Origin: CAYFWF01 sp964346815
GTDB lineage: Bacteria; Acidobacteriota; Aminicenantia; Aminicenantales; Aminicenantaceae
Direction of reading: 5' to 3'
Length of the DNA stretch: 20,977 nucleotides
Assembly (NCBI GenBank): GCA_964346815.1
Contig: CAYFWF010000030.1
Span: 1 to 20,977, forward strand
The notes beneath the pieces were generated by a model, which was not told where the DNA came from, did no database searches, and saw only the letters and a list, made by a program, of their open reading frames with translations. Positions 14,237-20,977 of this stretch are shown here, one piece after another. Position 1 is the stretch's first letter. The number at the start of each line of letters is the position of its first letter. A program made the position numbers and the translations under genes.

Positions 14237-16633
14237 ATGAAACCGATTTCATTTAAAAACTTGAAATTTTTCAAAAGCAAGGAAACCCCTGCCAAAACGC
14301 CCAAAAAAAATGCTGCCAAGGAAAGAGTAGAGGAAGAAAAAAATGGCTGGCAGAAGCTGACACAAAATCCTTTTCTCTATCTGTTCGTTTTCGTCCTTTT
14401 CCTTTCCTATCTTCTCTCCTATGTCCCTTCCAAAACCCTCCAGGTCCCTGAACAGGGAGAGATCGCCTCATCTGATATCATCGCCCCAGAAACCCTAACC
14501 ATCGTAGATAAGGAAACCACGGAAAAAAGAAGAAAACAAGCTGCAGACGCCGTTCCCCCTGTGTATGCATTCAATGCCAACGTCTTCCCCAACACCGAGG
14601 AAAAAATCCGCGAATTCTTCAACGAAGGAAGAGAACTCCTTAAAAGCCGTGTTACAGCTCAAAGCAAGACGAATTTTCTGAACGAGGTGTTTGAAATTTA
14701 CGGGCTCGAGATCCCTCCCAATGCTCTCGATGCACTTATAAAATATGAATTTTCCACTGCAATTGAAGAAAATTTGATCAATCTCATCGGTAAAGTCTCC
14801 ATGAACTTCATCATAACCTCGAAAAATCTCTTCCTCCGGGGAGAGCCGGAGAAAGGCTTGACCATTATGACGGGCGAGGGCACGGAAAGCTATTTGAATG
14901 TTTCGGATGTCCTGGACTTGAAAGAAGCAAAAGAGAACCTTAACGACGAGATCGAAAAACTGGACCTTCCTCAGGGTGAAAAGACCCTTCTTCAGGATCT
15001 CTCTCATCTTTTCATATCACAAAACATCTTCTATGACCAGGTCGAGACTCAGGCCAAAAAAGAACAAGCCAGAGCAAGCGAGGAGGATATTTTTTACACC
15101 ATAAAGAAGGGTAAAGTCATCGTCCGTAAAGGAGACGAAGTCACCCAAGACGCCCTCAAACAGATCGAAATCATCAATCAGAATCTGCGTTCCATACCCA
15201 GTTGGTGGATCAACTTCACCGGCACTTTTCTGCTGTTCGGACTCCTTTTCCTCACCCTCTGGTACTATCTGAAATCTTTCATGGGATCGAAAGAAGCGTT
15301 CACCAGTTATCTGATGACGGGGCTGCTCCTCGTAGTAAGCCTCCTTTTCTATAAGCTCTCAATATTCCTGGCCGATATCTTCAGCCAAAGTTCCGACTTT
15401 TTCCTCCTCTCCTCGGCCGAAAGTTACAGATATGCCTTCCCTTTTCAGTTCGGTGTGCTCCTGTTTGCCTTTCTGATCTCGAGTCCTGTGGCTCTCATAT
15501 ACGCTGTCATCAACAGCCTGCTGGTGGGTTATCTGTTCAAAACCAACATCGAGATCATGATCTTCTGCCTCATCGGAGGTTTTGCTGCGATCTACGGAAT
15601 CAAATATTACGGCAGACAAGACAGGACCTCGACATTCCGCACCGGCCTGTTCCTGATTGCCCCCATAAATATGTTTGTCATCATCACTTTTCATCTGATC
15701 AAAGAAAAACTCATCCCGATCGGCCAATTCAGCAGCGACCTTCTGATGGGGTTGTTGGGCGGACTTCTGAGCGCTGCCATCGCCTTCCTGTTTCTCCCCG
15801 TGTTCGAACAACTTTTTGGCTTCGTCACTCAGGCGCGGCTGCATGAGCTGACAAACTCCGACCTTCCGATTTTCAGGCAAATGGCCATGGAAGCCCCTGG
15901 ATCCTACCATCATTCATTGATCGTAGCCTCCTTGACCGAAACGGCCGCAGAAGAGTTGAAGCTGGATCCGCTGCTGGTAAAAGCCGGCGCCCTCTACCAT
16001 GACATCGGCAAGATCAAGAGGCCGGAATATTTCATCGAAAACCGGACCAGAAATCCCGACATGCACAAAGACCTCAAGCCCGCCATGAGCGCCCTGGTCA
16101 TCCTCAACCATGTCAAGGAAGGCGTGGAAATGGCCAAAAGACTGAAACTTCCGCGGAAGATCCGGGAGATCATCGAAACACATCACGGCAAGTCCCTGGT
16201 GAGGTATTTCTTCGAGAAAGCGAAGGATACCTATGACCCGGAAATGCAGGAGATCGGAGAAGACAGCTACAGATACCCCGGCCCTCTTCCCAAGAAAAAA
16301 GAGGCAGGGCTGATCATGCTCGCAGACGCCGTCGAAGCCGCTTCCCGAAGCCTGAAATCGCCGTCAAAAGCAAACCTGAAAAGAGTCATATCGGAAATCT
16401 TCAACAACTCCCTCCAGGACGGTCAGCTCGACGACTGCAACATTTCCATCAAGGAGTTGAGGATCACAGCAGATTCTTTCCTCGAGACCCTCTACACCAT
16501 CTACCATCCCAGGGTCGAGTATCCCGGATTTGAGTTCGAGATGAAAAAGAAGAAAAAGAGCAATAAAAAATCCGCCAATGATAGAAATCATCAACAGACA
16601 AAAAAAACACAAAATAAACAAGAACAGATATAA
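14237..16633 (+). CDS. pgpH: 7TM-HD family membrane phosphohydrolase (PgpH/YqfF-like)
   Basis: A 798-aa membrane protein of the 7TMR-HD family, whose characterised members (Listeria PgpH) hydrolyse cyclic di-AMP. Layout: cytoplasmic N terminus; TM near 45-62; extracytoplasmic 7TMR-HDED-like domain (about 63-320); a bundle of hydrophobic segments (about 325-525); cytoplasmic HD domain with H558-H559, H588-D589 in LYHDIGK, H649-H650 and D697. The C terminus is a low-complexity Lys/Asn/Gln-rich tail. The ATG directly follows the phoH stop codon, and the last 56 bp overlap ybeY, so translation is coupled on both sides. A c-di-AMP role is inferred from family; no cyclase gene is in the window. Confidence 0.92.
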   Translation: MKPISFKNLKFFKSKETPAKTPKKNAAKERVEEEKNGWQKLTQNPFLYLFVFVLFLSYLLSYVPSKTLQVPEQGEIASSDIIAPETLTIVDKETTEKRRKQAADAVPPVYAFNANVFPNTEEKIREFFNEGRELLKSRVTAQSKTNFLNEVFEIYGLEIPPNALDALIKYEFSTAIEENLINLIGKVSMNFIITSKNLFLRGEPEKGLTIMTGEGTESYLNVSDVLDLKEAKENLNDEIEKLDLPQGEKTLLQDLSHLFISQNIFYDQVETQAKKEQARASEEDIFYTIKKGKVIVRKGDEVTQDALKQIEIINQNLRSIPSWWINFTGTFLLFGLLFLTLWYYLKSFMGSKEAFTSYLMTGLLLVVSLLFYKLSIFLADIFSQSSDFFLLSSAESYRYAFPFQFGVLLFAFLISSPVALIYAVINSLLVGYLFKTNIEIMIFCLIGGFAAIYGIKYYGRQDRTSTFRTGLFLIAPINMFVIITFHLIKEKLIPIGQFSSDLLMGLLGGLLSAAIAFLFLPVFEQLFGFVTQARLHELTNSDLPIFRQMAMEAPGSYHHSLIVASLTETAAEELKLDPLLVKAGALYHDIGKIKRPEYFIENRTRNPDMHKDLKPAMSALVILNHVKEGVEMAKRLKLPRKIREIIETHHGKSLVRYFFEKAKDTYDPEMQEIGEDSYRYPGPLPKKKEAGLIMLADAVEAASRSLKSPSKANLKRVISEIFNNSLQDGQLDDCNISIKELRITADSFLETLYTIYHPRVEYPGFEFEMKKKKKSNKKSANDRNHQQTKKTQNKQEQI

Positions 16634-16991
16634 AGGCCTGTTGGAGAAATTGGCAGACCAGTATCAGTTGGATCATCCCGAGGTCGCACTCGTCTTTACA
16701 AACGACAAAGCCATAAAGGAATTGAACAAGAGATTCCTGAACAGAGACGCGCCTACCGACGTGTTGAGCTTCCCGGTGCGGGAAAAAGGAGCCGACGGAA
16801 AATATTATCTGGGAGACATCCTTATTTCCGTGCCAAGGGCCCTGGATCAATCTGCGGCACAAAATCACAGCCTGGAGAGGGAGCTGGACATTCTGGTCAT
16901 ACACGGGTTTTTGCACCTCATGGGCTTCGAACATTCAAGAGGTCTGGAAAGAGAAGAAGCCAAGGCCAGGAAACTTTTATTCGGCGGTTGA
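16578..16991 (+). CDS. ybeY: Endoribonuclease YbeY (16S rRNA maturation)
   Basis: A zinc-dependent endoribonuclease involved in 16S rRNA 3'-end processing and ribosome quality control. The 137-aa length is slightly short for the family. The signature H-x3-H-x5-H motif is intact in HGFLHLMGFEH (H109, H113, H119), preceded by the NRDAPTDVLSFPV motif (55-67) and LGDILIS (78-84). The ATG lies inside the 3' end of the HD hydrolase gene, a 56-bp overlap in another frame. The family opening (IEIINRQ) supports this start. corC follows after 1 bp. Confidence 0.94.
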   Translation: MIEIINRQKKHKINKNRYKGLLEKLADQYQLDHPEVALVFTNDKAIKELNKRFLNRDAPTDVLSFPVREKGADGKYYLGDILISVPRALDQSAAQNHSLERELDILVIHGFLHLMGFEHSRGLEREEAKARKLLFGG

Positions 16992-16992
16992 C

Positions 16993-18216
16993 ATGGAAGT
17001 CGAATTGGAGAAGTGGATTGGATTCGGATTGAGCTTCATCGTCACCTTTCTGGTCTCTCTTTTTCACATCTCGCTCGGATCTTCTTCTAAAATCTCCATA
17101 AGCCGCCTCCTCGAGGATAAGAATAAGGACTACCGCCAGAAAATCCTGGATATCTATGACGAACTGAAAGTCGCCATCGAATTCATCCGAATGCTTTTTC
17201 TCGTCGCTTTTCTGGTTTACATTTACATGGTTTTTCCCCGGCTGAGGTTCTGGCCGCTCTGGCTTTTTCTGATTTCTCTCGGGATATATATCGTGGCCTT
17301 TGACATTGTGCCTCGATTGATTTCACTGAGATTCAGAGACAAAATCCTCACCGCTTTTCTTCCCTCTTATCGCATTCCGTATATCCTTTCCAAGCCGCTG
17401 CTTTTGCTTTCCAAGGCCAAATCATTCGTGAGCGAGCAGGAGGAGCTCCAGCGGGAAGCCTCTGAGGAAGAGATCCAGGCACTGATCGAAGAGGCAAAGG
17501 AAGAAGGTATCATCGAAAAGGAAGAGGGACTGCTCCTGAAGAGTGTGGTCGAATTCGGAGATACCAAAGCCAAGGAAATCATGACGCCCAGGGTGGAGAT
17601 GATATGCATCCGGAAGGACGCGTCGATCAGCAAGCTCAGAGAGCTGGTCATAAAGGAAAAGCACTCCCGTATTCCTGTCTATAAAGACAGGGTGGACAAT
17701 CTCGAGGGCATCATTCTGGCCAAGGATCTTCTGGAGTATACCGATGAAGCCCACAAAGCCAGCTCGATCGAGCCTTTGATCCGGCCGGTGCATTTTGTTC
17801 CCGAGTCCATGAGGGTGTCTGAGCTCCTCAAGGAACTTCAAAACCGGAGAGAGAAGTTGGCCATCGTGGTCGACGAACACGGAGGCGTGTCAGGATTGGT
17901 GACCATGGAAGACCTGGTGGAAGAAATAGTAGGTGAAATTCAGGATGAATACGACAGAGAAGAGGTCCAGTTCATCGAGCAGGGGCCGTTCGATTTTATC
18001 GTCCTGGGAGATGCAGAAGTGGAAGAGTTGGAAGAGCTCTTCGACCTGGATCTGGCCGAGGATGACTATATCACGGTAAGCGGTCTGATCACGCACTCGC
18101 TCGGAAGGCTCCCAGATAAGGGAGAAAAGATCGAACTCAAGGGCCTTCAGCTCGAAATCCTCGAGGTGGACCAAAAGAGAATCAAAAAACTTCGCATCAC
18201 CAAGGCAGCGAAATAG
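16993..18216 (+). CDS. CorC/HlyC-type CBS-domain membrane protein
   Basis: A 407-aa protein of the hemolysin C / CorC group, associated with magnesium and cobalt ion transport or resistance. N-terminal half: hydrophobic segments at about 10-30, 62-82 and 86-106, a CNNM/DUF21-like membrane region. Then a linker rich in Glu, ASEEEIQALIEEAKEEGI (156-173), leads to two CBS domains (about 200-255 and 262-320, the second with VVDEHGGVSGLVTMEDLVEE). A C-terminal CorC_HlyC domain spans about 330-403 (DDYITVSGLI, LGRLPDKGE). The ATG is one base after the ybeY stop. Its transported ion, if any, is not visible from sequence. Confidence 0.9.
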   Translation: MEVELEKWIGFGLSFIVTFLVSLFHISLGSSSKISISRLLEDKNKDYRQKILDIYDELKVAIEFIRMLFLVAFLVYIYMVFPRLRFWPLWLFLISLGIYIVAFDIVPRLISLRFRDKILTAFLPSYRIPYILSKPLLLLSKAKSFVSEQEELQREASEEEIQALIEEAKEEGIIEKEEGLLLKSVVEFGDTKAKEIMTPRVEMICIRKDASISKLRELVIKEKHSRIPVYKDRVDNLEGIILAKDLLEYTDEAHKASSIEPLIRPVHFVPESMRVSELLKELQNRREKLAIVVDEHGGVSGLVTMEDLVEEIVGEIQDEYDREEVQFIEQGPFDFIVLGDAEVEELEELFDLDLAEDDYITVSGLITHSLGRLPDKGEKIELKGLQLEILEVDQKRIKKLRITKAAK

Positions 18217-18233
18217 GGGGAGCTTCTTGAACG

Positions 18234-18268
18234 GACCGACCAATGCAAACAGACCGGCCAATGTAAAC
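18234..18268 (+). repeat. Short tandem repeat after corC
   Basis: GACCGACCAATGCAAAC (18234-18250) is repeated as GACCGGCCAATGTAAAC (18252-18268), two differences in 17 bases at an 18-bp period. No function is evident. Confidence 0.6.
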
Positions 18269-18287
18269 CCATTGAGCAATAATACAT

Positions 18288-18342
18288 TGTCATGGCGAGT
18301 GACCAAAGGGAGCGTGGCCATGCTCCACTTCTCGCGATGACA
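18288..18342. repeat. Dispersed palindromic repeat, copy 4 (55 bp)
   Basis: Arms TGTCATGGCGAG (18288-18299) and CTCGCGATGACA (18331-18342) pair with one mismatch. The loop contains GCGTGGCCATGCTCCAC. It lies between corC and era, and its flanks also resemble those of the copy at 12149 (both are followed by CAGG and a TTCAT-containing stretch). Confidence 0.75.
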
Positions 18343-18385
18343 CAGGGCTTAATGCGTTCATGATAGATAAGACAAAAAAAATACA

Positions 18386-19297
18386 ATGAAAGTCGGCTAT
18401 GTGGCGCTTGTCGGACGACCAAATGTGGGAAAATCCACCCTGCTGAACAAGCTGATCGGCCAGAAAGTGGCGATCATTTCCGATAAACCACAGACAACCC
18501 GAACCAGCATACTCGGAATAAAAACGACCGATCAGGGACAGATCATCTTCGTGGACAATCCCGGCATACACCGGCCGCTCCATCATCTCAACAAGAGGAT
18601 GATGAACTTCGTGTATTCGGCTCTGGAAACCTCCGACCTCATCTGCCTGCTGATAGACGCCACATTGAAGTTCGGGCATGGGGATCAATTCGTTATCGAC
18701 ACACTCAAAAACATCTCCACTCCGGCCATTCTCCTGATCAATAAAGTGGATATCGTCAAAAAAGAGAAAGTGCTGCCTCTCATAGACCGATACAAGGATC
18801 TTTTGGGATTCAAAGAAATCATTCCCATTTCAGCGCTCAAAGGGACGAATCTGGACATCCTGGAGGAAAAAATCTATGAGTACCTGCCAGAGGCTGAAAA
18901 ACTCTATGGTGAAGACGAGATATCCGACCAGTCACTTCGTTTCCTTTTATCTGAAATCATTCGGGAAAAGGTGCTCAATCACGTTCGGGAGGAGCTTCCT
19001 TTTGTCACGGCCGTATACATCGACAGGATAGAAGACCGGACGCGGGGTGGTGATTCGAGTAAAGAAAGGCCGAAAAAGTACATCAAGGCTCGAATATTCG
19101 TGGAAAAAGACACCCATAGACGAATCGTTATCGGACGCCGCGGTCATTTGATTAAAACTATAGGGACAGAGGCCCGTCAGGAAATGGAGGATATCTTAGA
19201 GGCCAAGGTGTTTTTGGACCTGGTGGTAAGAGTGAAGGAAAAGTGGCGCGACTCCCCTGATGTCCTCGATTTGATCGAAGGCCAAAAAGAGGGATAG
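18386..19297 (+). CDS. era: GTPase Era
   Basis: An essential GTPase that binds 16S rRNA near its 3' end and assists 30S assembly. The 303 aa is the normal length. G1 GRPNVGKS (10-17), the switch region KPQTTRT (34-40), G3 DNPG (57-60), G4 NKVD (119-122), G5 SAL (149-151). The C-terminal KH domain carries GRRGHLIKTIG (250-260) after the FVEKDTHRRIVIG strand. The ATG has no obvious Shine-Dalgarno. It lies 169 bp after corC across a tandem repeat and a palindromic repeat, so it may have its own promoter, though none is clear. Its pairing with ybeY, another 16S maturation factor, is common. Confidence 0.96.
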   Translation: MKVGYVALVGRPNVGKSTLLNKLIGQKVAIISDKPQTTRTSILGIKTTDQGQIIFVDNPGIHRPLHHLNKRMMNFVYSALETSDLICLLIDATLKFGHGDQFVIDTLKNISTPAILLINKVDIVKKEKVLPLIDRYKDLLGFKEIIPISALKGTNLDILEEKIYEYLPEAEKLYGEDEISDQSLRFLLSEIIREKVLNHVREELPFVTAVYIDRIEDRTRGGDSSKERPKKYIKARIFVEKDTHRRIVIGRRGHLIKTIGTEARQEMEDILEAKVFLDLVVRVKEKWRDSPDVLDLIEGQKEG

Positions 19298-19504
19298 CGG
19301 CCAGAAAGGATAGAGAGCAGATCTTACTGAACCTTACTTTTATAACTCTGTGCAATAAAAATCGCGAAAAATCCATTCTTTATAACTGCCAGTTAGATTA
19401 TTGAATTCCAGAACAATCATTATTGCTTTCCCCTGTTCTTGTCTGTCCAGCCTATTAGCCAATCATTTGGACCCTTTGACTGCATCAAAATTGCTGCTTT
19501 AGAA

Positions 19505-19541
19505 TGTCATGGCGAGCGAAGCGTGGCCATCTCGATTGACA
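19505..19541. repeat. Dispersed palindromic repeat, copy 5 (37 bp)
   Basis: TGTCATGGCGAG (19505-19516), GCGAAGCGTGGCCAT, then CTCGATTGACA (19531-19541). The left arm is identical to those at 12149 and 18288; this is the shortest complete copy. Confidence 0.7.
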
Positions 19542-19632
19542 CTGGTATGTGCACATCATTGGTTCAATCGGCAATTTTTGGACAAGACCAACTGGGCTCT
19601 CTGATAAAAATAGGGGCAAACCCCGTACAATG

Positions 19633-19661
19633 TTGACAAGAAAACGATTTGATGCGAAAAT
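19633..19661 (+). promoter_or_regulatory. Possible promoter for tRNA-His
   Basis: TTGACA (19633-19638) is followed after 17 nt by GAAAAT (19656-19661). The -10 match is weak, but the distance to the tRNA 5' end (19679) suits a short leader. Confidence 0.3.
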
Positions 19662-19678
19662 TTGATTCCTGTTTTTAT

Positions 19679-19756
19679 GGTGAGTGTAGCTCAACTGGTT
19701 AGAGCACTGGACTGTGGATCCAGAGGTTGGGGGTTCGAGACCCCTCACTCACCCCA
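19679..19756 (+). tRNA. tRNA-His (anticodon GTG)
   Basis: A complete cloverleaf can be folded: acceptor GTGAGTG (19680-19686) with CACTCAC (19746-19752); D arm GCTC/GAGC; anticodon stem CTGGA/TCCAG around loop CTGTGGA with GTG at 19714-19716; T arm GGGGG-TTCGAGA-CCCCT. The discriminator is C (19753) and CCA is encoded (19754-19756). The base before the acceptor (19679) is G, giving the G-1:C73 pair that marks bacterial tRNA-His. Its 3' end is the type of site used by tyrosine-recombinase elements; AT-rich DNA and accessory genes begin directly after it. Confidence 0.97.
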
Positions 19757-19837
19757 CCTTATCCTGTTTACTTTTAACAAATTACCTTGTTTTTCATTTC
19801 AATCCTAATACCATAATTTCAGCGAGAATCAACAATT

Positions 19838-19858
19838 TTTGTGACATATTTGTGACAT
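19838..19858 (+). repeat. Direct repeat TTTGTGACATA x2
   Basis: Two adjacent copies, TTTGTGACATA (19838-19848) and TTTGTGACATg (19849-19859, last base differing), with an 11-bp period, about one helix turn. They lie between the tRNA and the HTH gene. They could be a repressor or recombinase-arm site; nothing else in the window shows the motif. Confidence 0.6.
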
Positions 19859-19888
19859 GGGAAGATATCTATGTATTTGGAGGGCAAC

Positions 19889-20221
19889 ATGAATAGACTA
19901 GACAAATTAAGCACAAAAGCACTTGTCCGACTGTGGATCGAAATAGAGAACCGTAAACAGTTGTCTTATTTCCAAAGTCTAAACTCTAAAGGTGGACATT
20001 ACACTCAAGAACAGAAGGAATATGTGGTTGAAAAAGCAGTTACTATCGGAGTCAGAGCTATATCTCGACTTCTTAAAGTTCCAAGAAGGACAATTCCGAG
20101 ATGGCTGAGAGAAAAGAACATAACAATTAAAAGGTGTCTGGATTGGGTGTATGACTGGGTTTATTGGAGAAGAAAACGGAGAGAGAAATGGGAGAGAATA
20201 GGATTATATACGGAATATTGA
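19889..20221 (+). CDS. Small helix-turn-helix protein of unknown function
   Basis: A 110-aa basic protein. The centre has a homeodomain-like helix-turn-helix (about residues 37-75): YTQEQKEYVVEKAV, then VRAISRLLKVPRRTIPRWLREK. The start resembles transposase N-terminal HTH domains (IS3/IS630 type), but no catalytic DDE domain follows. The tail is rich in Trp, Arg and Tyr. The ATG at 19889 has a strong GGAGG 5 nt upstream; an in-frame ATG at 19871 lies before that ribosome site and is less likely. It sits behind two 11-bp direct repeats, possible binding sites. The gene is AT-rich relative to era. I do not recognise a named family; a regulator of an integrated element is one option and a transposase remnant another. 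Confidence 0.65.
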   Translation: MNRLDKLSTKALVRLWIEIENRKQLSYFQSLNSKGGHYTQEQKEYVVEKAVTIGVRAISRLLKVPRRTIPRWLREKNITIKRCLDWVYDWVYWRRKRREKWERIGLYTEY

Positions 20222-20401
20222 CGCCACTTAAAAAGGGAAATCCTCAGGTTAAAAACGCCGATTTCAATTGGACGGGGGTTGTTAACAAATGCTAACATTG
20301 AGAGAGGAAATTCAAGGCACGAAAAAAAGGGAAAATCATAATGCACATTTTATGCAATAACTCCTATATATTACGGAAATCAAAAAAAATTAAGGCTTAA
20401 A

Positions 20402-20977
20402 ATGGGACGTCATTACGGGCTCGGGAGAGACATGGTAGAGGAAACGCCAAGGCTCACCATAGATGATTTGAAAACCTGGGGCTATTTGGATGGACGATTT
20501 ACAGGATATAAAAGAGGAATCTTAACGCTGAAAAGAGGTGAAGAAAAAACCGGAAGCCTTGGAATTGAGGTCCATATAAAGGATCCTGGGAGCTATATTA
20601 AATTTGATTATCTCCTTGGCTATGATAAAAAACCCGTTTCCTATGAGCATGAAATAGAGCTCTTCCCCTGCAACTTCGGGGGTCATAGGTTTTATTTTCG
20701 GTGTAGGCATTGTAGACGGCGGGTAACGGCCCTTTATTTGAGCGGGGGATACTACGCTTGCCGGCATTGTCAGAGGCTAGCCTATGAAGTAAGCCAGAAG
20801 CATAGGACCCTATCGGAAAAGATAGGGCGGGCCTGGAGCCTCAGGGACCGGGCGGAGAAACTTAAGAAATATCATCATCCCCGGAAAGCTAATAGGCTTC
20901 TTCGAAGGGCCGATGAGCTAGAGGCCGAGAGCTGGATTGACGTGGCTCGATGGCTGAGAATGAAGGGTGACCTATGA
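20402..20977 (+). CDS. Zinc-ribbon protein of unknown function, common in accessory DNA
   Basis: A complete 191-aa protein whose stop codon is the last three bases of the window. Residues 15-88 form an uncharacterised N-terminal region (LTIDDLKTWGYLDG, GSLGIEVHIKD, YIKFDYLLGY). A zinc-ribbon follows: C90, then C101-x2-C104 in RFYFRCRHC, and C120-x2-C123 in YYACRHCQRLAYEVSQ. The C terminus is a basic, helical region with RADELEAESW. From memory, proteins with this build (GG.R.WF.C..C, then F.CR.C..L.Y.SQ) recur near phage and plasmid genes, with no assigned function. An AAGG lies 6 nt before the ATG. The preceding 180-bp gap holds small inverted repeats (TGTTA/TAACA at 20280-20297). Confidence 0.75.
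   Translation: MGRHYGLGRDMVEETPRLTIDDLKTWGYLDGRFTGYKRGILTLKRGEEKTGSLGIEVHIKDPGSYIKFDYLLGYDKKPVSYEHEIELFPCNFGGHRFYFRCRHCRRRVTALYLSGGYYACRHCQRLAYEVSQKHRTLSEKIGRAWSLRDRAEKLKKYHHPRKANRLLRRADELEAESWIDVARWLRMKGDL

Larger units (their letters stand above)
19298..19678. other. Intergenic region between era and tRNA-His
   Basis: I find no credible gene in these 381 bp. They hold one palindromic repeat (19505-19541) and a weak candidate promoter for the tRNA. A minus-strand frame across 19485-19748 is an antisense reading of the tRNA. No clear rho-independent terminator follows era. Confidence 0.6.

Noticed and set aside
15359..15913. 184-codon minus-strand open frame
   Set aside because: Antisense to the membrane part of the HD hydrolase; no domain or start signal.
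19485..19748. Minus-strand frame starting MRGLEPPTSGSTVQ
   Set aside because: Its beginning is the reverse complement of tRNA-His, a well-known source of false proteins of this kind.
1..20977. CRISPR array, rRNA, origin of replication
   Set aside because: No regularly spaced repeats, rRNA sequence or DnaA-box cluster were seen; the repeats present are single dispersed palindromes.

Overview
The window reads as a bacterial chromosome segment, probably from a Gram-negative-type organism. It carries a Wzz-type chain-length protein and nucleotide-sugar genes next to the conserved block phoH / HD-domain phosphohydrolase / ybeY / corC / era. The presence of a 7TM-HD (PgpH-like) protein, AlkP-family enzymes ending in an ERLxxLGYID tail, and dispersed TGTCATGGCGAG palindromes would fit Acidobacteriota/Aminicenantes- or deltaproteobacteria-like lineages. 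That is a guess, because no rRNA or other decisive marker is present.

Region 1 (1-12655, all on the minus strand) is a surface-polysaccharide locus. Read in the direction of transcription it holds: a small ribbon-helix-helix protein behind a good sigma70-type promoter; an AlkP-superfamily phosphohydrolase; a WbpP-like UDP-sugar 4-epimerase; a WbpA-like UDP-HexNAc 6-dehydrogenase; UDP-glucose 6-dehydrogenase; RmlD; a Wzz-like protein; a second AlkP-family enzyme; a GT2 and a GT4 glycosyltransferase; and a broken methyltransferase running off the left edge. Sugar activation sits upstream (richer in G+C, mostly clear Shine-Dalgarno sites). Assembly genes sit downstream of about 5.9 kb (AT-rich, weak Shine-Dalgarno sites), which suggests a locus built from pieces of different origin. 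The predicted product is an acidic, uronate-containing polysaccharide, possibly with rhamnose.

Region 2 (12656-13282) is the divergent spacer between that locus and the housekeeping operon. It contains a roughly 513-bp element with 27-bp perfect terminal inverted repeats (longer if imperfect matches are counted), flanked by an 8-bp direct repeat. It has no transposase but a chain of strong hairpins. It abuts the -35 box of the phoH promoter.

Region 3 (13214-19297, plus strand) is phoH, the PgpH-like HD hydrolase, ybeY, a CorC/HlyC-type CBS protein and era. The first four are tightly packed; era follows a gap holding two kinds of repeat.

Region 4 (19298-20977) has an intergenic stretch with another palindromic repeat, then tRNA-His(GTG). 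Beyond the tRNA lies an AT-rich stretch with 11-bp direct repeats, a small HTH protein and a zinc-ribbon protein of a type common in accessory DNA. This looks like the start of an island at a tRNA 3' end, though no integrase is in view.

The most unusual signal is a 19-residue C-terminal tail shared by one AlkP enzyme and the small ribbon-helix-helix protein, and absent from the other AlkP enzyme.
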